In this document: positions 22,577 through 33,899 of the stretch, in pieces | Numbering within the stretch: the first letter of the stretch is position 1 | Layout: every line of letters starts with the position of its first letter | DNA from: Ottelia alismoides | Lineage: Eukaryota; Streptophyta; Magnoliopsida; Alismatales; Hydrocharitaceae | Direction: 5' to 3' | Length of the DNA: 64,000 bases | Assembly: GCA_037367405.1 (NCBI GenBank) | Contig: JAZKJV010006951.1 | Coordinates: 310,001 to 374,000 of the forward strand | Notes under the pieces: model-generated | Database searches by the model: none | The model's input: only the letters and a program-made list of their open reading frames with translations | What the model was told of the DNA's origin: nothing | Made by a program: the position numbers and the translations under genes

Positions 22577-24520
22577 AACGTTTGCCTATAAGTGTGAAGA
22601 GGAAAATAATGAAAAAAGGAATAACATCGAATAATTTTCATCTTTTAAATTTATCTTAATAATATTTAAGTTTGGAGCTAAGAGAAAACCTTTGGATTAA
22701 TGATGTGTGCGGAACCACTTAGAGGTTAGGATGTGTGACATGACAGCCTTTAGGTTCCATACTCCTATTATCCAGTCCAATTCACAGTCGGGTCAAAACC
22801 ATCCTCTCAGTCGCATACTCTTGCTACCTTGAAATGACAGAACCATGCGTGTGAAATTGTTTAGCTCTCCCCAGACAAAACCAATGAACCACCAAGTTGT
22901 ATGCTCTTCTGATAACTCGTCCTCGTGGAGTCAGATATTTCCTTCTAAGGTCAGGTACTTTCGGTCTTTACAGCCGAATGGGATAAGAAGATAGAAGACC
23001 ATGAAGAGAAGTGGGAATGACCAGTGTAATCTTTATTCTCTTGTGAAGTCGGTCGGTATAACCCGATCTTCACCAAGAAGCAGGCTTTTTATGAAGCTCA
23101 TAGTTGTGGAGTTTTTGGTTGAAGGATTATTTGAATATTTTCTTTGACTTTGCATAGCTTCTTCATTCTTGTTTGTGCCCCGGTGGATAAAGCATTTTTT
23201 GTTCCACCTATTATTTTGGGGTCTTAGAAAAAGTTGCGCCAGCAGACCATCCCTCATCTGAAGCATTGTTTCAATTCATATCCAATCATTAGATATCATG
23301 GTTATCATAAGAAGTGGGTTAAGGTACTAGTTTCGACAATCTCCAAGAATGGTTCCTAAGCCACACTTTCTGAAGCGGCCTTGCATCATCCCAACTTAGA
23401 CCTCGAGATTTTTCAACAGAACAAGTGTTAAGTGTGAGGCTTCTAGTCAAGTCAATGTCTCAAGAGTCGTATCGATGATATTAAGGGTTCTATTTAGGCA
23501 CATTGAACTGTATCATGAACATAGTCTTATGGAATCTAATTAATTCAGTCAAGCAAACCTGATATATCTCCAATTCTAGTCCTCAATGGGTTCCTTTGTA
23601 ATTAACTCTATTAAGGACTTCATAAAGTTCCAATCTTTAGACCTTACTTGGATTTGTTCGATAACCTATAATACTCTAAAAAATGCTCATGCTATGTACA
23701 ATGCAGGAAAATATTTTTTCTGATGCAATCTTCAGACTTTAAATTTTTATGGATTTCTGAAAAGATGATGCATATGCATTTTCTTTCAAAAAGGTTTTGC
23801 AAATTCTTGGGTATTTTTAATTTTTACAAATGTTTTTTTGTGATTTTGAAAACAAAGAATTTTGGATAAAAAAACTAGGTATAAATATCTACACGGGGAT
23901 GCATCTTATATTTAGAAGAGTTAGGATTTTAAGAATTTACAAGGGATAAGTGATCGTTTTTATAGAAATACATATACTTTTAATACATAATTTTTACATT
24001 GATTTTTATATTCCTCAATCTTATTTGAAAATGAGTTTACAGAAATTTTGGAAAACTATAGTCCAAAAAAATTTTTACAAACATTTTTTTACAAATATTT
24101 ACATACATTTGAAAATCTTTTTGTAAAGATTCTTTCAAACAATATCTATAGATTTATCAAAATATGTTTGCAGCCATTTTCCAAATATTTTCAAATCAAT
24201 TTTCAAACATTTTTATTTCACACAAAGAAAAGAAAATTTAGCAAACAAAATATTTTACAAAGGTCCAAACATTTTGCAAAATGTTTTTCAAATAGTTTTC
24301 AAATTATTTTTCACAAGAATTTTCAAGCTATTTCCAAACATTTTGCAAAAGTATTTTCGCATGATTTACTAATCAGTATGTAAAAATTTTTTAGGAATGA
24401 TTAACATCATTTTAATTTAATAATTTAATGAATTTGTGTATATATAAAGTGCTATAGCCTTATTTATTGAAAATACGAAAGTATGAATTATGGAAAAAAT
24501 ACATACGAAGTAAATATTGA
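22577..24520 (-). other. 3' non-coding tail of TE-3
   Basis: No supported gene lies here. The frame at 23033-23266 has an obvious homologue in TE-5 (38468-38743), but it is closed or absent in TE-1, TE-2 and TE-7. I treat it as shared non-coding DNA that happens to be open. The two-box module (ACCAGTGTA on the + strand) is at about 23010-23090. The stretch 24040-24370 is made of ACATTTTCAAA-like strings. Confidence 0.6.
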
Positions 24521-24888
24521 CCTCCCTATAAATAGCTTAAGCTATGTCCTCATAGATCGAAGATAAAAGGAGTCATAACTCGTATTATGTATAGAAAAGT
24601 CTATACTACAACGACTAAAGAATAAGAAGTCGACTGTCCCCCCTATACGTAGGATCAAATAATCCTAAGTATAGTAGTATGTATACCAATGCAAGGAGGG
24701 TCGAAGGAGGGAAACAAGTAAGTGATTTATTCTACGGATCTGCTTGTCTCGCCTTATACTTCGGGTAAAATTTCCTTAAGTATAGAAAGAATCTCAAAAG
24801 TTGAGGAGACAGGCGAGGGATCAAAGAATGAGCACTCGAATGCATTTGTCCCCCTTATACTTAGGATGAAGCATATGCTAAGTATAGC
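24521..24888 (-). repeat. Array of four PPT-like hairpins, TE-3
   Basis: The long hairpin is at 24531-24597. Short hairpins are at 24637-24676 (TAGGAT/ATCCTA), 24750-24787 and 24849-24888. Order and spacing match TE-5 on the opposite strand. Confidence 0.8.
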
Positions 24889-24968
24889 AATGATGTATGG
24901 AATGAATGCTACTTGTCGAAAGAATAAATAAATATAAAATGAAAAGAAGAAAAAAAGAAAATGATTAA

Positions 24969-26038
24969 CTATTCAAAAATGTTTTTGCTAGCCTCGTTCG
25001 TGTAAATGGATGTTGAGGATGTTATTACTTCGTCGTGGACCACCTGAATTGAATCAACTACGGAAAAAAAAGTGTCAAGTTCGAGATAAGGCTTCAATAG
25101 TTGCCTATTGATAGTAAATGGTCGTTTGTCAACTGACAGATCAAATATGAGGATGCTTCCATTGTCATGCACTTGTTTAACAATGAAAGGCGTTGTCCAC
25201 TTGCTTTTCACTTTCCCTGGGAATAGTTTGAGCTTTGCATCGAACAACCAAACTTTCTGTCTTGCCTCGAAGGTCTTTGCGGCAGATGTGCTTTCCATGC
25301 CACTTTTTGACATTTTCTTTGTACATTAGGCTATTTTCATATGCATATTCATGAAATTCAAGGACATGATTTAGATCCAACATTATGTTTTATCCCCCCT
25401 TCTTGGAATCCAATTTACATGTGTTGATTGCTCATAATGATTTGTGAATAAGTTCTATGGGAAGATGGCATGTTTTGTTTTATACTAGGTGGTAGGGAGA
25501 AATTCCCAATGGTGACTTGTACGCTGTCTGATAGGCCCAAAGTACATAGTCAAGCAACTGTGACCAATTCTTCTTGTCAGGGTATACGAGCTTTTGCAAT
25601 ATTGTCTTTATCTCCATGTTTGAACATCCGACTAGGTCATTGGACTATGGGTGGTATGGAGAGGTGACACAATGTTCTATGCAAAATTCATGTGTCAGCT
25701 TCTTTGCTTCTCTATTGATGAATTGGTTGCCCCCATCAGATATCAGACTTTTTGGGATCCCAAACCTTGCAATAATTTGATCATTTAGGAACCATCTGAC
25801 GGTATAATATTCAGCAGCTCGGGCTGGGATAGCCTCCACCTAACGACTTACATAATCGACAACGAGCAGAATATACTCAAAACCCTGACTGTTAGGGAAC
25901 AGACCCATGAATTTAATACCCATGTGTCAAATACATCATAAATTTAAATGTAATTAAGAGGCACTGTGTCTCTTATTTTGATGGTACTACCCAGTCTCTG
26001 ATCATCAGTGCAATGCTTGACAAAGTCTTCTATGTCTT
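24969..26038 (-). pseudogene. Ty3/Gypsy integrase core and C-terminus, TE-3
   Basis: The core contains YILLVVDYVSR, IARFGIPKSLISDGGNQF (catalytic Asp kept) and CIEHCVTSPYHP. At the NGxxE position the frame gives DLVGCSNMEIK, so the catalytic Glu is replaced by Gly. NWSQLLDYVLWAYQTAYKSP follows. The C-terminal part (24969-25313) reads LKLFPGKVKSKWTTPFIVK, and upstream of it the frame shifts several times. TE-4 interrupts it at 26039, and the N-terminal zinc-binding part continues at 28817. The protein cannot be active. Confidence 0.88.
26034..26038. repeat. Target-site duplication of TE-4
   Basis: GTCTT occurs immediately before (26034-26038) and after (28812-28816) the solo LTR. Removing the LTR and one copy restores collinearity with TE-5 at about 35766, where there is no insertion. 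Confidence 0.9.
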
Positions 26039-26899
26039 TGTTGGGCACGAAATCTCGAGGGTCGAAAATTAATGGTAAAGTATTGTTGTTGTTATCCCAA
26101 AAAATCCAGTGACAAACATTTTTTTTGTTTTTTGCTACTTATTAACCTGTATAGCAGACAGGGTTGAACTTAGGGAGGCTACAATTCCCGAGGGTTATTC
26201 AATTAATTTACAAAAATCAATTAACCAAAAAAGGAAATCTCAAAGGCAAACTATCCTTGGTTTTATGGATTTTTTTGTGATTTTTTTAAGATTTTTAGCA
26301 TTTTACAATTTTCGATTTTTTATAAATGATTAATGCACAAAATTTTCATAGAAATTAAAAGACAATGAAATAAAACTACCCTGGTTTTTTTTGAAATTTT
26401 TGGAGTTATTTTATAATTTTTACGAATTTTTGAATTTCAGAAAGCGAAAAATGACATGTTTTTTTGAATAATAATAAATGAAGACAAACTGAAATAGATG
26501 CACATTACAAGAGTCTAGATTATTTTTTTAAGAACTTTTGGACTAATAAAAACATTTATTTCAATAGAAAAATCATGCAAATTAAAGAGTATGAGTAACA
26601 GGGACTAAAATGTAAATAAGTCTTGTTTTTGAATTAAATAAATAAAAGAAGTGAAATAGAGGATGAAAAGTGGAAATTACCCAGGTGAAACATGCTATGA
26701 ACGTGAATTGCTGGACATAGGGGTTTTGACGCAATTTGTGAGATCTCTGGGGGCTTAAATGAAATTAGCCCAAGTTTATTCTTGATTCTGATAGTGGCCT
26801 TTCTGTAATTTTGATAACTCCGAGTGTGAAACCGATATTTTCTTGAATAAAATAATGCCTACGTTTCCTTTCTTCTTTTGTCTTCATTTCCAAGTAGCA

Positions 26900-27140
26900 A
26901 CAGGGGTCACGATGGGCTGTCGCCCCTCTTCCTCCCCCTCTCCCAAGGCACGCGGGCGGCGGCAACTTCGCAGATGCAACGACAATGAGTGGTGTGAGGA
27001 GGAGGCCGTTGAAGAGGGATTGGTCTATGGAAGATGGTCTAGAGGGCATGCAAGGCATCGAGGGAAGCGGGATGGAGGGTCGGTGCTGCTTGCATTGGAG
27101 GAGGGGGGCGGTGGCGGCGACTCCAGGCTGTCGTTGCCCC
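26900..27140. other. GC-rich cassette in the TE-4 LTR
   Basis: This GC-rich block (GGGCTGTCGCCCC to GCGGTGGCGGCGACTCC) lies in an otherwise AT-rich LTR. The frames are open on both strands (26843-27178 +, 26765-27058 -). The flanks match TE-7's LTRs but the block itself does not. No protein family is recognised. Confidence 0.5.
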
Positions 27141-28645
27141 TTTTATTATATTATTTTGTAAACGGTAAACTGGAATGATAAGAAATTTTTTATTTTTTTG
27201 TAAATATGAAATAGAAAAATTATAAATAGAACGTAGAATTAATGTTTTTTATTTTTTTAGTTTTTAATAATTTTTTTAGATGAGCCTGCAAAAACAAATG
27301 TTAAAAAAAAGAAAACCAATTATATATTTATTTTTTTATTTTTATTTATTTATGAACAAAAATGGGATGTGTGAACAGGCGGATCTTGCGATATAATGGA
27401 ATCAATACCGGTGCTCCAACCATCGTACGTGGTCAGAGTTGATAGATCGTGGAAGATAGAAAAGAATGCGGAGAGATCAAGAACGTGAGATGAAAAATTT
27501 GAGTCGGTGGCAGATTAAATCGTGGGCGACGATTCTAATATCTAGATAAAAAATTAACAATGAAGAGAAAATGCGAGAAATAAAACTACGATTAATCTAT
27601 GATAAAGATAAGAAGAAAATTATGATGGATCTCACCTTAGGAGCGTAAAATGATTGCGATCGCCTCGACGAGGGCCGACTTGCTATCACCGGATGGCTCG
27701 GAGGCTAGACAACTTTCTCGAAAATAAGACTCTCAGAGATCGGGCTTTTCTCACCAAAGATTGATTCAATTGGAATGAGGGAGAAGGAGCCATATAAATA
27801 GAAAAGATAATGGAGATGAAATTTGAATTTTTGACTTTTTGGATAAAGAGATAAGAGAGATGAAAATTGAATTGAGATAAAGATAAAGAGAGATAAAACT
27901 ATTTAAAAAATTATCTATTTTTTTGAATTTTCATCACTTTATTTATTTGAATAAAAATGTTATTTTTTTATTTTGTTATGATGGTTAATTAAGAATAGCA
28001 ACTATATACATACACTATATACATATATGACATTATATACATGGATAAATGAGCGAATTAGCTTTTTTTTAAGTTTTTATTTTTTATTTTTATTTTAAAT
28101 AATTAGTAAAAATATTTACAAATATATACAAATGCAATTTGTACAAAATACATGGAAAAATTGCACAAACCACCCCAGAAAATCAATCGTTTACTTGTAA
28201 CACCAAAAAGTATAAAAATACAACCAATTTAAAGATAATTTAATTTAAAATTCAATGGAAGTTAGAGGGTTTAATTTAAGTTCATATGGAGCCGAAATTA
28301 GTCTTTCAATTAGAGCTTAGTAGTTTTTTCCAAGCGTGGTTGCTTTTATTCTGTACATGATTTAATTGTGCAATTATTTTTATTAATTAGAACACATTTT
28401 TATTTAAAATTTTGGTTGTGGAAGTTATTTAATTTCAGGTCAATTAAGGTACAAATAAAATAGTGAAGTATACAAATATACACAACACATATTGTTTTTT
28501 TTCGATTTTCTAACTAAGGACCCTATCTCCCCCTACTTTATTCCTGGTCGATCAGGTCAAGTCTTGACCTTCTCTCAGGGTTTGGGTCAGCCTGTATCTA
28601 AAACATATGTACAATCTTCCTTTTTATTTATTTTCTTTATTTTTC

Positions 28646-28670
28646 CTTTATTTATTTATTTATTTATTTT
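28646..28670. repeat. (TTTA)n microsatellite
   Basis: About six TTTA units lie in the LTR U3 part of TE-4. TTTC-rich runs occupy the equivalent place in TE-7. Confidence 0.8.
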
Positions 28671-28816
28671 ATGTTAAAATAATATACAAATATACAATAT
28701 TTACACACAGATGCAAATTAGTAAGAATATGGAGTTAGTATTATATACAAGTGTTTTATAAGGGATTTAAGCTAAAAAAATGAATAAAGATGATGAATCA
28801 TAGATTCATCGGTCTT

Positions 28817-29182
28817 TGAATAAAGTTGGCCACCAAAGGTCGTATTGTAGAACTTTCACTGTCGTTCTTCTCCTGGAGTGGTGTCCTCCGGATTCTCTGG
28901 AGTGATAATGCTCGAGGACACAGTGGACTTCCCCTCGAGGAATGCATATTCTCTAGATGCAGTCTACCCCCTCTAGAAAGAGATACGGATCCTCCCATTG
29001 GTAGAAGTGGACTTCTGACAAGAAATTGTCTATTTTCAGCTTAGGCCAATCTTGTGGAATTTTATTGGAAACAAGATAATTCACAATATCAGTGAACTAG
29101 GTGAGCGAGGTAACTAACAAGTGGACCCATCCAAAAAAGTCTATGTTATCGGCAATAAACAGGAGTGTCTGGCTCTTGAAAT
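28817..29182 (-). pseudogene. Integrase N-terminal zinc-binding part, TE-3
   Basis: This continues TE-3's integrase upstream of TE-4. The DNA parallels 35440-35765 of TE-5, which encodes the HHCC-type zinc-binding region (LEHYHS...GGHH in TE-5). The frames are broken. The ORFs at 28798-28998 and 28826-29044 are shifted or antisense readings of this stretch. Confidence 0.7.
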
Positions 29183-30702
29183 CTTAAGAAGTAATCGACT
29201 ACCACATTTTTAACTCCAGGTTTATCACGAATTTCAAAATTAAATTCCTAGAGTAGAATGATCCATCTGATTAATCATGGTTTGGCATCCTTCTTGGCTT
29301 GAAGATATTTGATGGTCGAGTGGTCTATATACATAATGACTTTGGATCCACACAAATGGGATCTGAATTTTTCCAGAGTTAATACTACTACCACCAGCTC
29401 GTTTTAAGTGATAGTGTAATTTCTTTGTGATTCATCTAGAGTTTTGATGTCATAGTGAATTGCAAATGGAATATGATCAATTCTCTATCCTAAAATGGTC
29501 CCAATGTCATAACCAAAGGCGTATGTCATGATCTCAAATGGTAGAGACCAATCTAGTGATTGAAGGATAGGGGCATGAGTGATTATTTCTTTCAAATATG
29601 TAAAGGCTTGGAGGACTTTGTCATTGACAATAAAATCTACCTCCTTTCCCAAGAGCTCGATTAAGGGTCGGGATATTTTGCTTAAATCTTTGATAAATCG
29701 TCAGTAGAAACCAACATGCCCTTAGAATGATATGACATGCTTCAAATTTGTAGGAGTCTCTAGTTTTGAAATCACTTCAACCTTCACATGATCGACCTCC
29801 ATGCCACGTTTTGTGAAGACATGGCTAGGCACAAAACCTTCGATCACCATAAAATGACTCTTTTCCCATGAGAGCACAAGGTTCACTTCACAACATTTTT
29901 TCAGAACTTGGTCTTGATACGATAAGCATTGATCAAAGCTATCCTCGTAGATCAAAAAATCATCCATGAAGACCTCGAGGAAACTTCCAACCATATATGC
30001 AAATACTGCCAACATACATCGCCAGAGCATCGCTGGATCGTTGCACAACCCGAGCAACATTCTGCAAAAGGCATAAGTCCCGAATAGACAGGTCAACGTA
30101 GTCTTCTCTTAATCTTCAGGCACAATGACGACTTGATTGTAACCAGAGTATCCATCGAAGAAACAGATTATTCCTTTGTGGCCAGTCTTTCCACTATCTG
30201 GTCGATAAAGGGGAGTGGAAAATGATCCTTCTCGGTCATTAAATCTAGACGTCTGTAATATAAACAAACTGCCATGATGTTGGAACTCTGGTTGTGATCT
30301 CCTCTTTTTATTCTAAATCATGATTATCCTTAACTTATTGAGCAAAAAATGCACGGGACTCATGTATTTTGAGGAAAAGATGGGATAGTTGAATCTCGCA
30401 TCGCACCATTTCGCCATCTCATTCATCACTACCTCTTGTACGTTTGGATTTAATCTGCACTGAAACATACGAGAGGGTTTGTTGTCTTCTTCTAGGTAGA
30501 TGTGGTGAGAACATAGGGAAGGGTTTATCCCATGGAGATCAGAAATCTTCCAACCTATGGCCTTGTGGTTTCTTTCTAGAATCTTAAGCAGGAGAGATTC
30601 TTGTTCCTTGCTTAGCTGTGAATTGATGATTACAGGGAACATGTTCGGTGCACCCGCAAGGAAGGGATACTTCATGTTTGCTGGAGCTCTAAAATTATTC
30701 AA
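29183..30702 (-). pseudogene. Reverse transcriptase-RNase H, TE-3
   Basis: RT copies element RNA into DNA and RNase H removes the RNA. The N-terminal part (30313-30702) reads FLAGAPNMFPVIINSQLSKE and KAIGWKISDLHGINPSLCSH. A frame break near 30100-30310 covers the fingers. The palm (29722-30096) has FGTYAFCRMLLGLCNDPAML and the catalytic FLEVFMDDF. Downstream is [16 protein letters not shown], then the RNase H part with MYIDHST. Several frame changes make it non-functional. Usual family wording here is [21 protein letters not shown], so N-for-A type changes are visible. Confidence 0.9.
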
Positions 30703-31299
30703 AAAAATTGAAAAACCAAAAATTTAAAAAGGGGATTGCTAAATAAACTTCACCTCAATTAAAATTTGTAACAACCCATTCATTGATTGGGGTTCATAAG
30801 ACTACATTGTTTTCAGGTACACTCTAGATTGAGTGAGGCATGACCCACTAAGGATAATAGCCCAAATCCCTATTTGTGATGCCTTGGTTATCACCCGGCT
30901 GGCGAAGTATTGACGCTTCTATCGTATGTGACCGAGTAGGGCCTAGTCAAGCATGATGTCCCTGCCTTGTATAGAGTATATGACTTGGTCTGAAGTACCG
31001 AGCGTAGGACACACCCTTACGGGTGTGTCTGTCTCTTCGCTTTACGTCTGAGTAGGTCCCTACACGCTTACGGGTGATTCCGTTGTGAGAAAGGTATGAA
31101 GTATTGGTTCCACAGATAAAAATAGCTGAACTTTTACAACTTCACAAGTGTTGAGTGGGTGAATCAATCCTTGTTTTGTGTTTGTTTGAATTATATTAAG
31201 GTCCAAAGATCAGTCGTGCACACTGTGTGCCTTTTTCTACTTCTCTTTGATCTCCTACTTGGTCCCCTGCTCCATTAGAGCTTCCTACTGTTTTACACT
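30703..31299. other. Unassigned spacer at the centre of the inverted repeat
   Basis: The sequence is shared with neither arm. It contains a perfect 9-bp stem with a TTAC loop at 31008-31029 (GACACACCC/GGGTGTGTC) and a second CTTACGGGTG string at about 31067-31076. From about 31090 it may be leader or gag sequence of TE-5. No gene is recognised. The junction between TE-3 and TE-5 must lie in or at the edge of this stretch. Confidence 0.5.
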
Positions 31300-32560
31300 C
31301 CCTTTATTTCTTGTTTGACCTATGTATTGTCCTTCCATTCTCGATCTCCTCTTGACCATTGTGGTGGCAACACCTGGATGGCTTAGTCGATTCCACACTG
31401 ACACCGACATCGATTCCATATGCTCGCCACCTCTAATAATTCAGGGTGATTCCCGAGAACCCAGATCAGACTCCATGAACCGATGTCTAGACTCCTCATC
31501 TTTTCCAATAAACCAGGATCATTCTCGTCCTGAAACCTGCCCATTTTGGATGGAAATTGATTTCACTCAATACACGCAACCATCCTTAATGAAATTCTTT
31601 GTTGACCTTAACCCAGAACTATTTTCTACTTTTGGTGCCTCCATATAAATTGATTAGGGAATTTATTCATTTACAAATCAAGAGCCCAACCTGGACCAGA
31701 AATTATAATAGAGTCGGACTAAGGATCAGAAAAAGAGACGTCTCCTGGAAGAAAAGGGAAAGGACCACAGCCCACACCTCAGCTAGATCAGGGCTCGCAG
31801 CCGAATCAGAATATTTTGAATGCCTAGATCCTTGCCTCTATTAAGGTAATCTGGCAACATATCAAAGATTAGGCCTTAACAAAAGTCACTTTCCAAGAAA
31901 TGCTCAATGACTTGAGGAGAAGGGGAGAAAACCAAGGAGTATTCTAATAAAATCCTGAGGGTGGAGGCCCATACAAGCTCAGATAAGAGCGACCCAAGTT
32001 GACTCCAAAAGAAACATACCATCATGGGGGAGACAAGTTACTGAATGGGTCCAGATCCCAGAAGTCCTTGCTCATTTTGAAATAAATCCTATGCAAATGT
32101 ATCCCAACCATCAGTCTCAGTACCATCAATAATACCAACGTAGCTAGCCGCAAATGTATCTGAGGTTGCATCTCTTATGAACCCCGCCTTGGGCTGCATG
32201 GCCTAGCTTGTCAAGGGCCTTGCAGATCTCAGTAAAAAGTTGGATGATTTCACCGCCGCCAAGACTTCCATTCCTGCATAGGTGATGGCAAACCCAATAA
32301 TTTTAAGAAGAAATAGAAGGTAGTATATGAGTTCCTTTTGGTCTTATATAGTCATATATGAATGAATTATTTTTATCTAATGTTGTCACTTTCAGGAGTG
32401 GTACGACCTTGCAGCCTTCAGCCACTTTCAAGGGGAAGAATAAAGAAACCATGGGGGAGTAATCATCTTCTTCTGCATCAGTCAGGCTAGTAGCCAGATT
32501 GGATGAGGAGGAAGAAGAAGGAGAATCACCACCAAAAATCCAAAAAAATTAGTAAAAACA
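31300..32560 (+). pseudogene. Degenerate gag-like region of TE-5
   Basis: No long frame survives. Short fragments have gag-like composition: a Gln- and Tyr-rich piece near 32090-32170 (MYPNHQSQYHQ) and an acidic piece (ARLDEEEEEGES) near 32490-32530. The position directly upstream of the protease supports gag. Stops and frame changes are frequent. The frames 31322-31648 and 31599-31844 have no recognised domain. Confidence 0.4.
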
Positions 32561-32614
32561 AAAACACCAAAATAAAGCACTAGTAGCAGCAACCGAAGCA
32601 CCAACCAGCCAGCC

Positions 32615-33763
32615 TTGGAGGATACCACACATGTAGGCGATCTAATGCCAAGCGATGGAGCCTCATTTGAAGATTTTGGATTCCTACCGTCCTTAGATGA
32701 CCCTTCTCATTTTACTCATCCGCATGTGCAGCCTGATATGGGCACATATTTTGTTGTAACTGAGAACACTGTTTCCATTGTTGCTTTTGATTTTGTAGAT
32801 ATTCTGTTTCCTGATGAACAAGAAAATCAAAGAAAATTAAAATTTTGAAAACTTCCTTGTTTGATCCTGATGTAGTGGAAATAATTTTAGAAACTTGTTC
32901 TTGAAATTCCTCTTCTCAATGCCATCAAATACATTCCTAACATCAAGAATGGTTTGAAGGAGGCATGTACCTCAAAGAGACAGTTGCGAAAAGTTCATGA
33001 AAGAAATGTGAAGAACATTCTCACTGCAACTACAGTGAATGCAATGAACAATGTCCCAACAAAGAAGAAGGATATGGGAGATCCTCTAGTCAGATGTCAG
33101 ATGTTTAACCAAGAGTTCAACTGAACTCTACATGACAGTGGGTCCTCAATCAACCTGATACCCACATCACTTCATAAGGAACTTGGGTTGGGACCACCCA
33201 GATCCACAAGAATGATTTTGTAGTTTGCAGACACATCCATTATGCGGCCTCGACAAATTTTGTAAGATGTCGTCATCACCATTAAAGGAATGCAGTTCTG
33301 TGCAGACTTCAAAGTTCTAGATATGGACACTTCAGCTCCTCTTCTACTTACCCCAATATTCCTTGGATGACCATTCCTTCGAATAGTTGAGGCAATGGTA
33401 AATTATGGCACCAAACATATAACATTAAATAGTGATAAGGTACTGATTGAGACGATCCAAGTGCCCAAACCTGCAACACCTGCATCAGATGAGAGTGAGC
33501 CAGTAGAGAAGCAAACAAAAGACTGTGACTTTTTGGATGAAATTCACGATACAAATATGTTCATGGATGATATTATGACCCATGCATTTCACTCCATAGA
33601 CGCAATCTTGGACAGCATAAGCAAGTTCCCTGTCATCCTAGAAGATGAGATTTTTGCTGACTTTCCTGATGAGTACATTCATGGACACATGTCCTTGGCA
33701 GAGCAAGCATCATTGCAGATTTTTGTGAACAAGATTCAATCATTAAAAAATTCAATGCAATAA
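32615..33763 (+). pseudogene. Gag-protease linker and aspartic protease, TE-5
   Basis: Frame 2 runs through the whole stretch with stops including 33122, 33221, 33263 and 33368. The linker reads LEIPLLNAIKYIPNIKNGLK and LRKVHERNVK. The protease active site is LHDSGSSINLIPTSLHKELG, with the catalytic DSG at about 33134. GMQFCADFKVLDMDTSAP follows, then an FLG*PF remnant (the stop replaces the Arg codon expected there). An acidic tail of unknown role (33395-33763) includes DIMTHAFHSIDAILDS. The protease would process the polyprotein. It is inactive because of the stops. Confidence 0.82.
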
Positions 33764-33899
33764 TGCACTTAGGAACAACAATTTCCATGGTGAACACATT
33801 ACAGATGAAAGATCTAACACCATCACCCTACACAACAGCAGAAGTCACTACAGAGCTAAACCAATCACCACATGAGATCAAATCACTTCCAACAAACGT

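Larger units (their letters stand above)
26039..28811 (-). mobile_element. TE-4: solo LTR of the TE-7 family
   Basis: The 2773-bp LTR runs on the + strand from TGTTGGGCACG to GATTCATCG and is flanked by a perfect 5-bp duplication. It aligns with both LTRs of TE-7. Its first base in element sense is C rather than T (CGATGAATC). No internal sequence is attached, so it is the product of recombination between two LTRs. The TATA-like CATATAAATAG is at about 27791-27801. Confidence 0.92.
18848..30700 (-). mobile_element. TE-3: 5'-truncated Ty3/Gypsy element
   Basis: Going right to left the order is RT, RNase H, integrase (interrupted by TE-4), hairpin array, 3' tail, polypurine tract and 3' LTR. 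It is the same family as TE-5, which lies in the opposite orientation. Homology with TE-5 on the upstream side stops at about 30690, just before the RT. The gag, protease, primer-binding site and 5' LTR are absent. All domains are decayed. Confidence 0.85.

Noticed and set aside
23033..23266. Possible small gene shared by TE-3 and TE-5 (38468-38743)
   Set aside because: The similarity is explained by DNA homology of two copies. The frame is not present in the same place in TE-1, TE-2 or TE-7.
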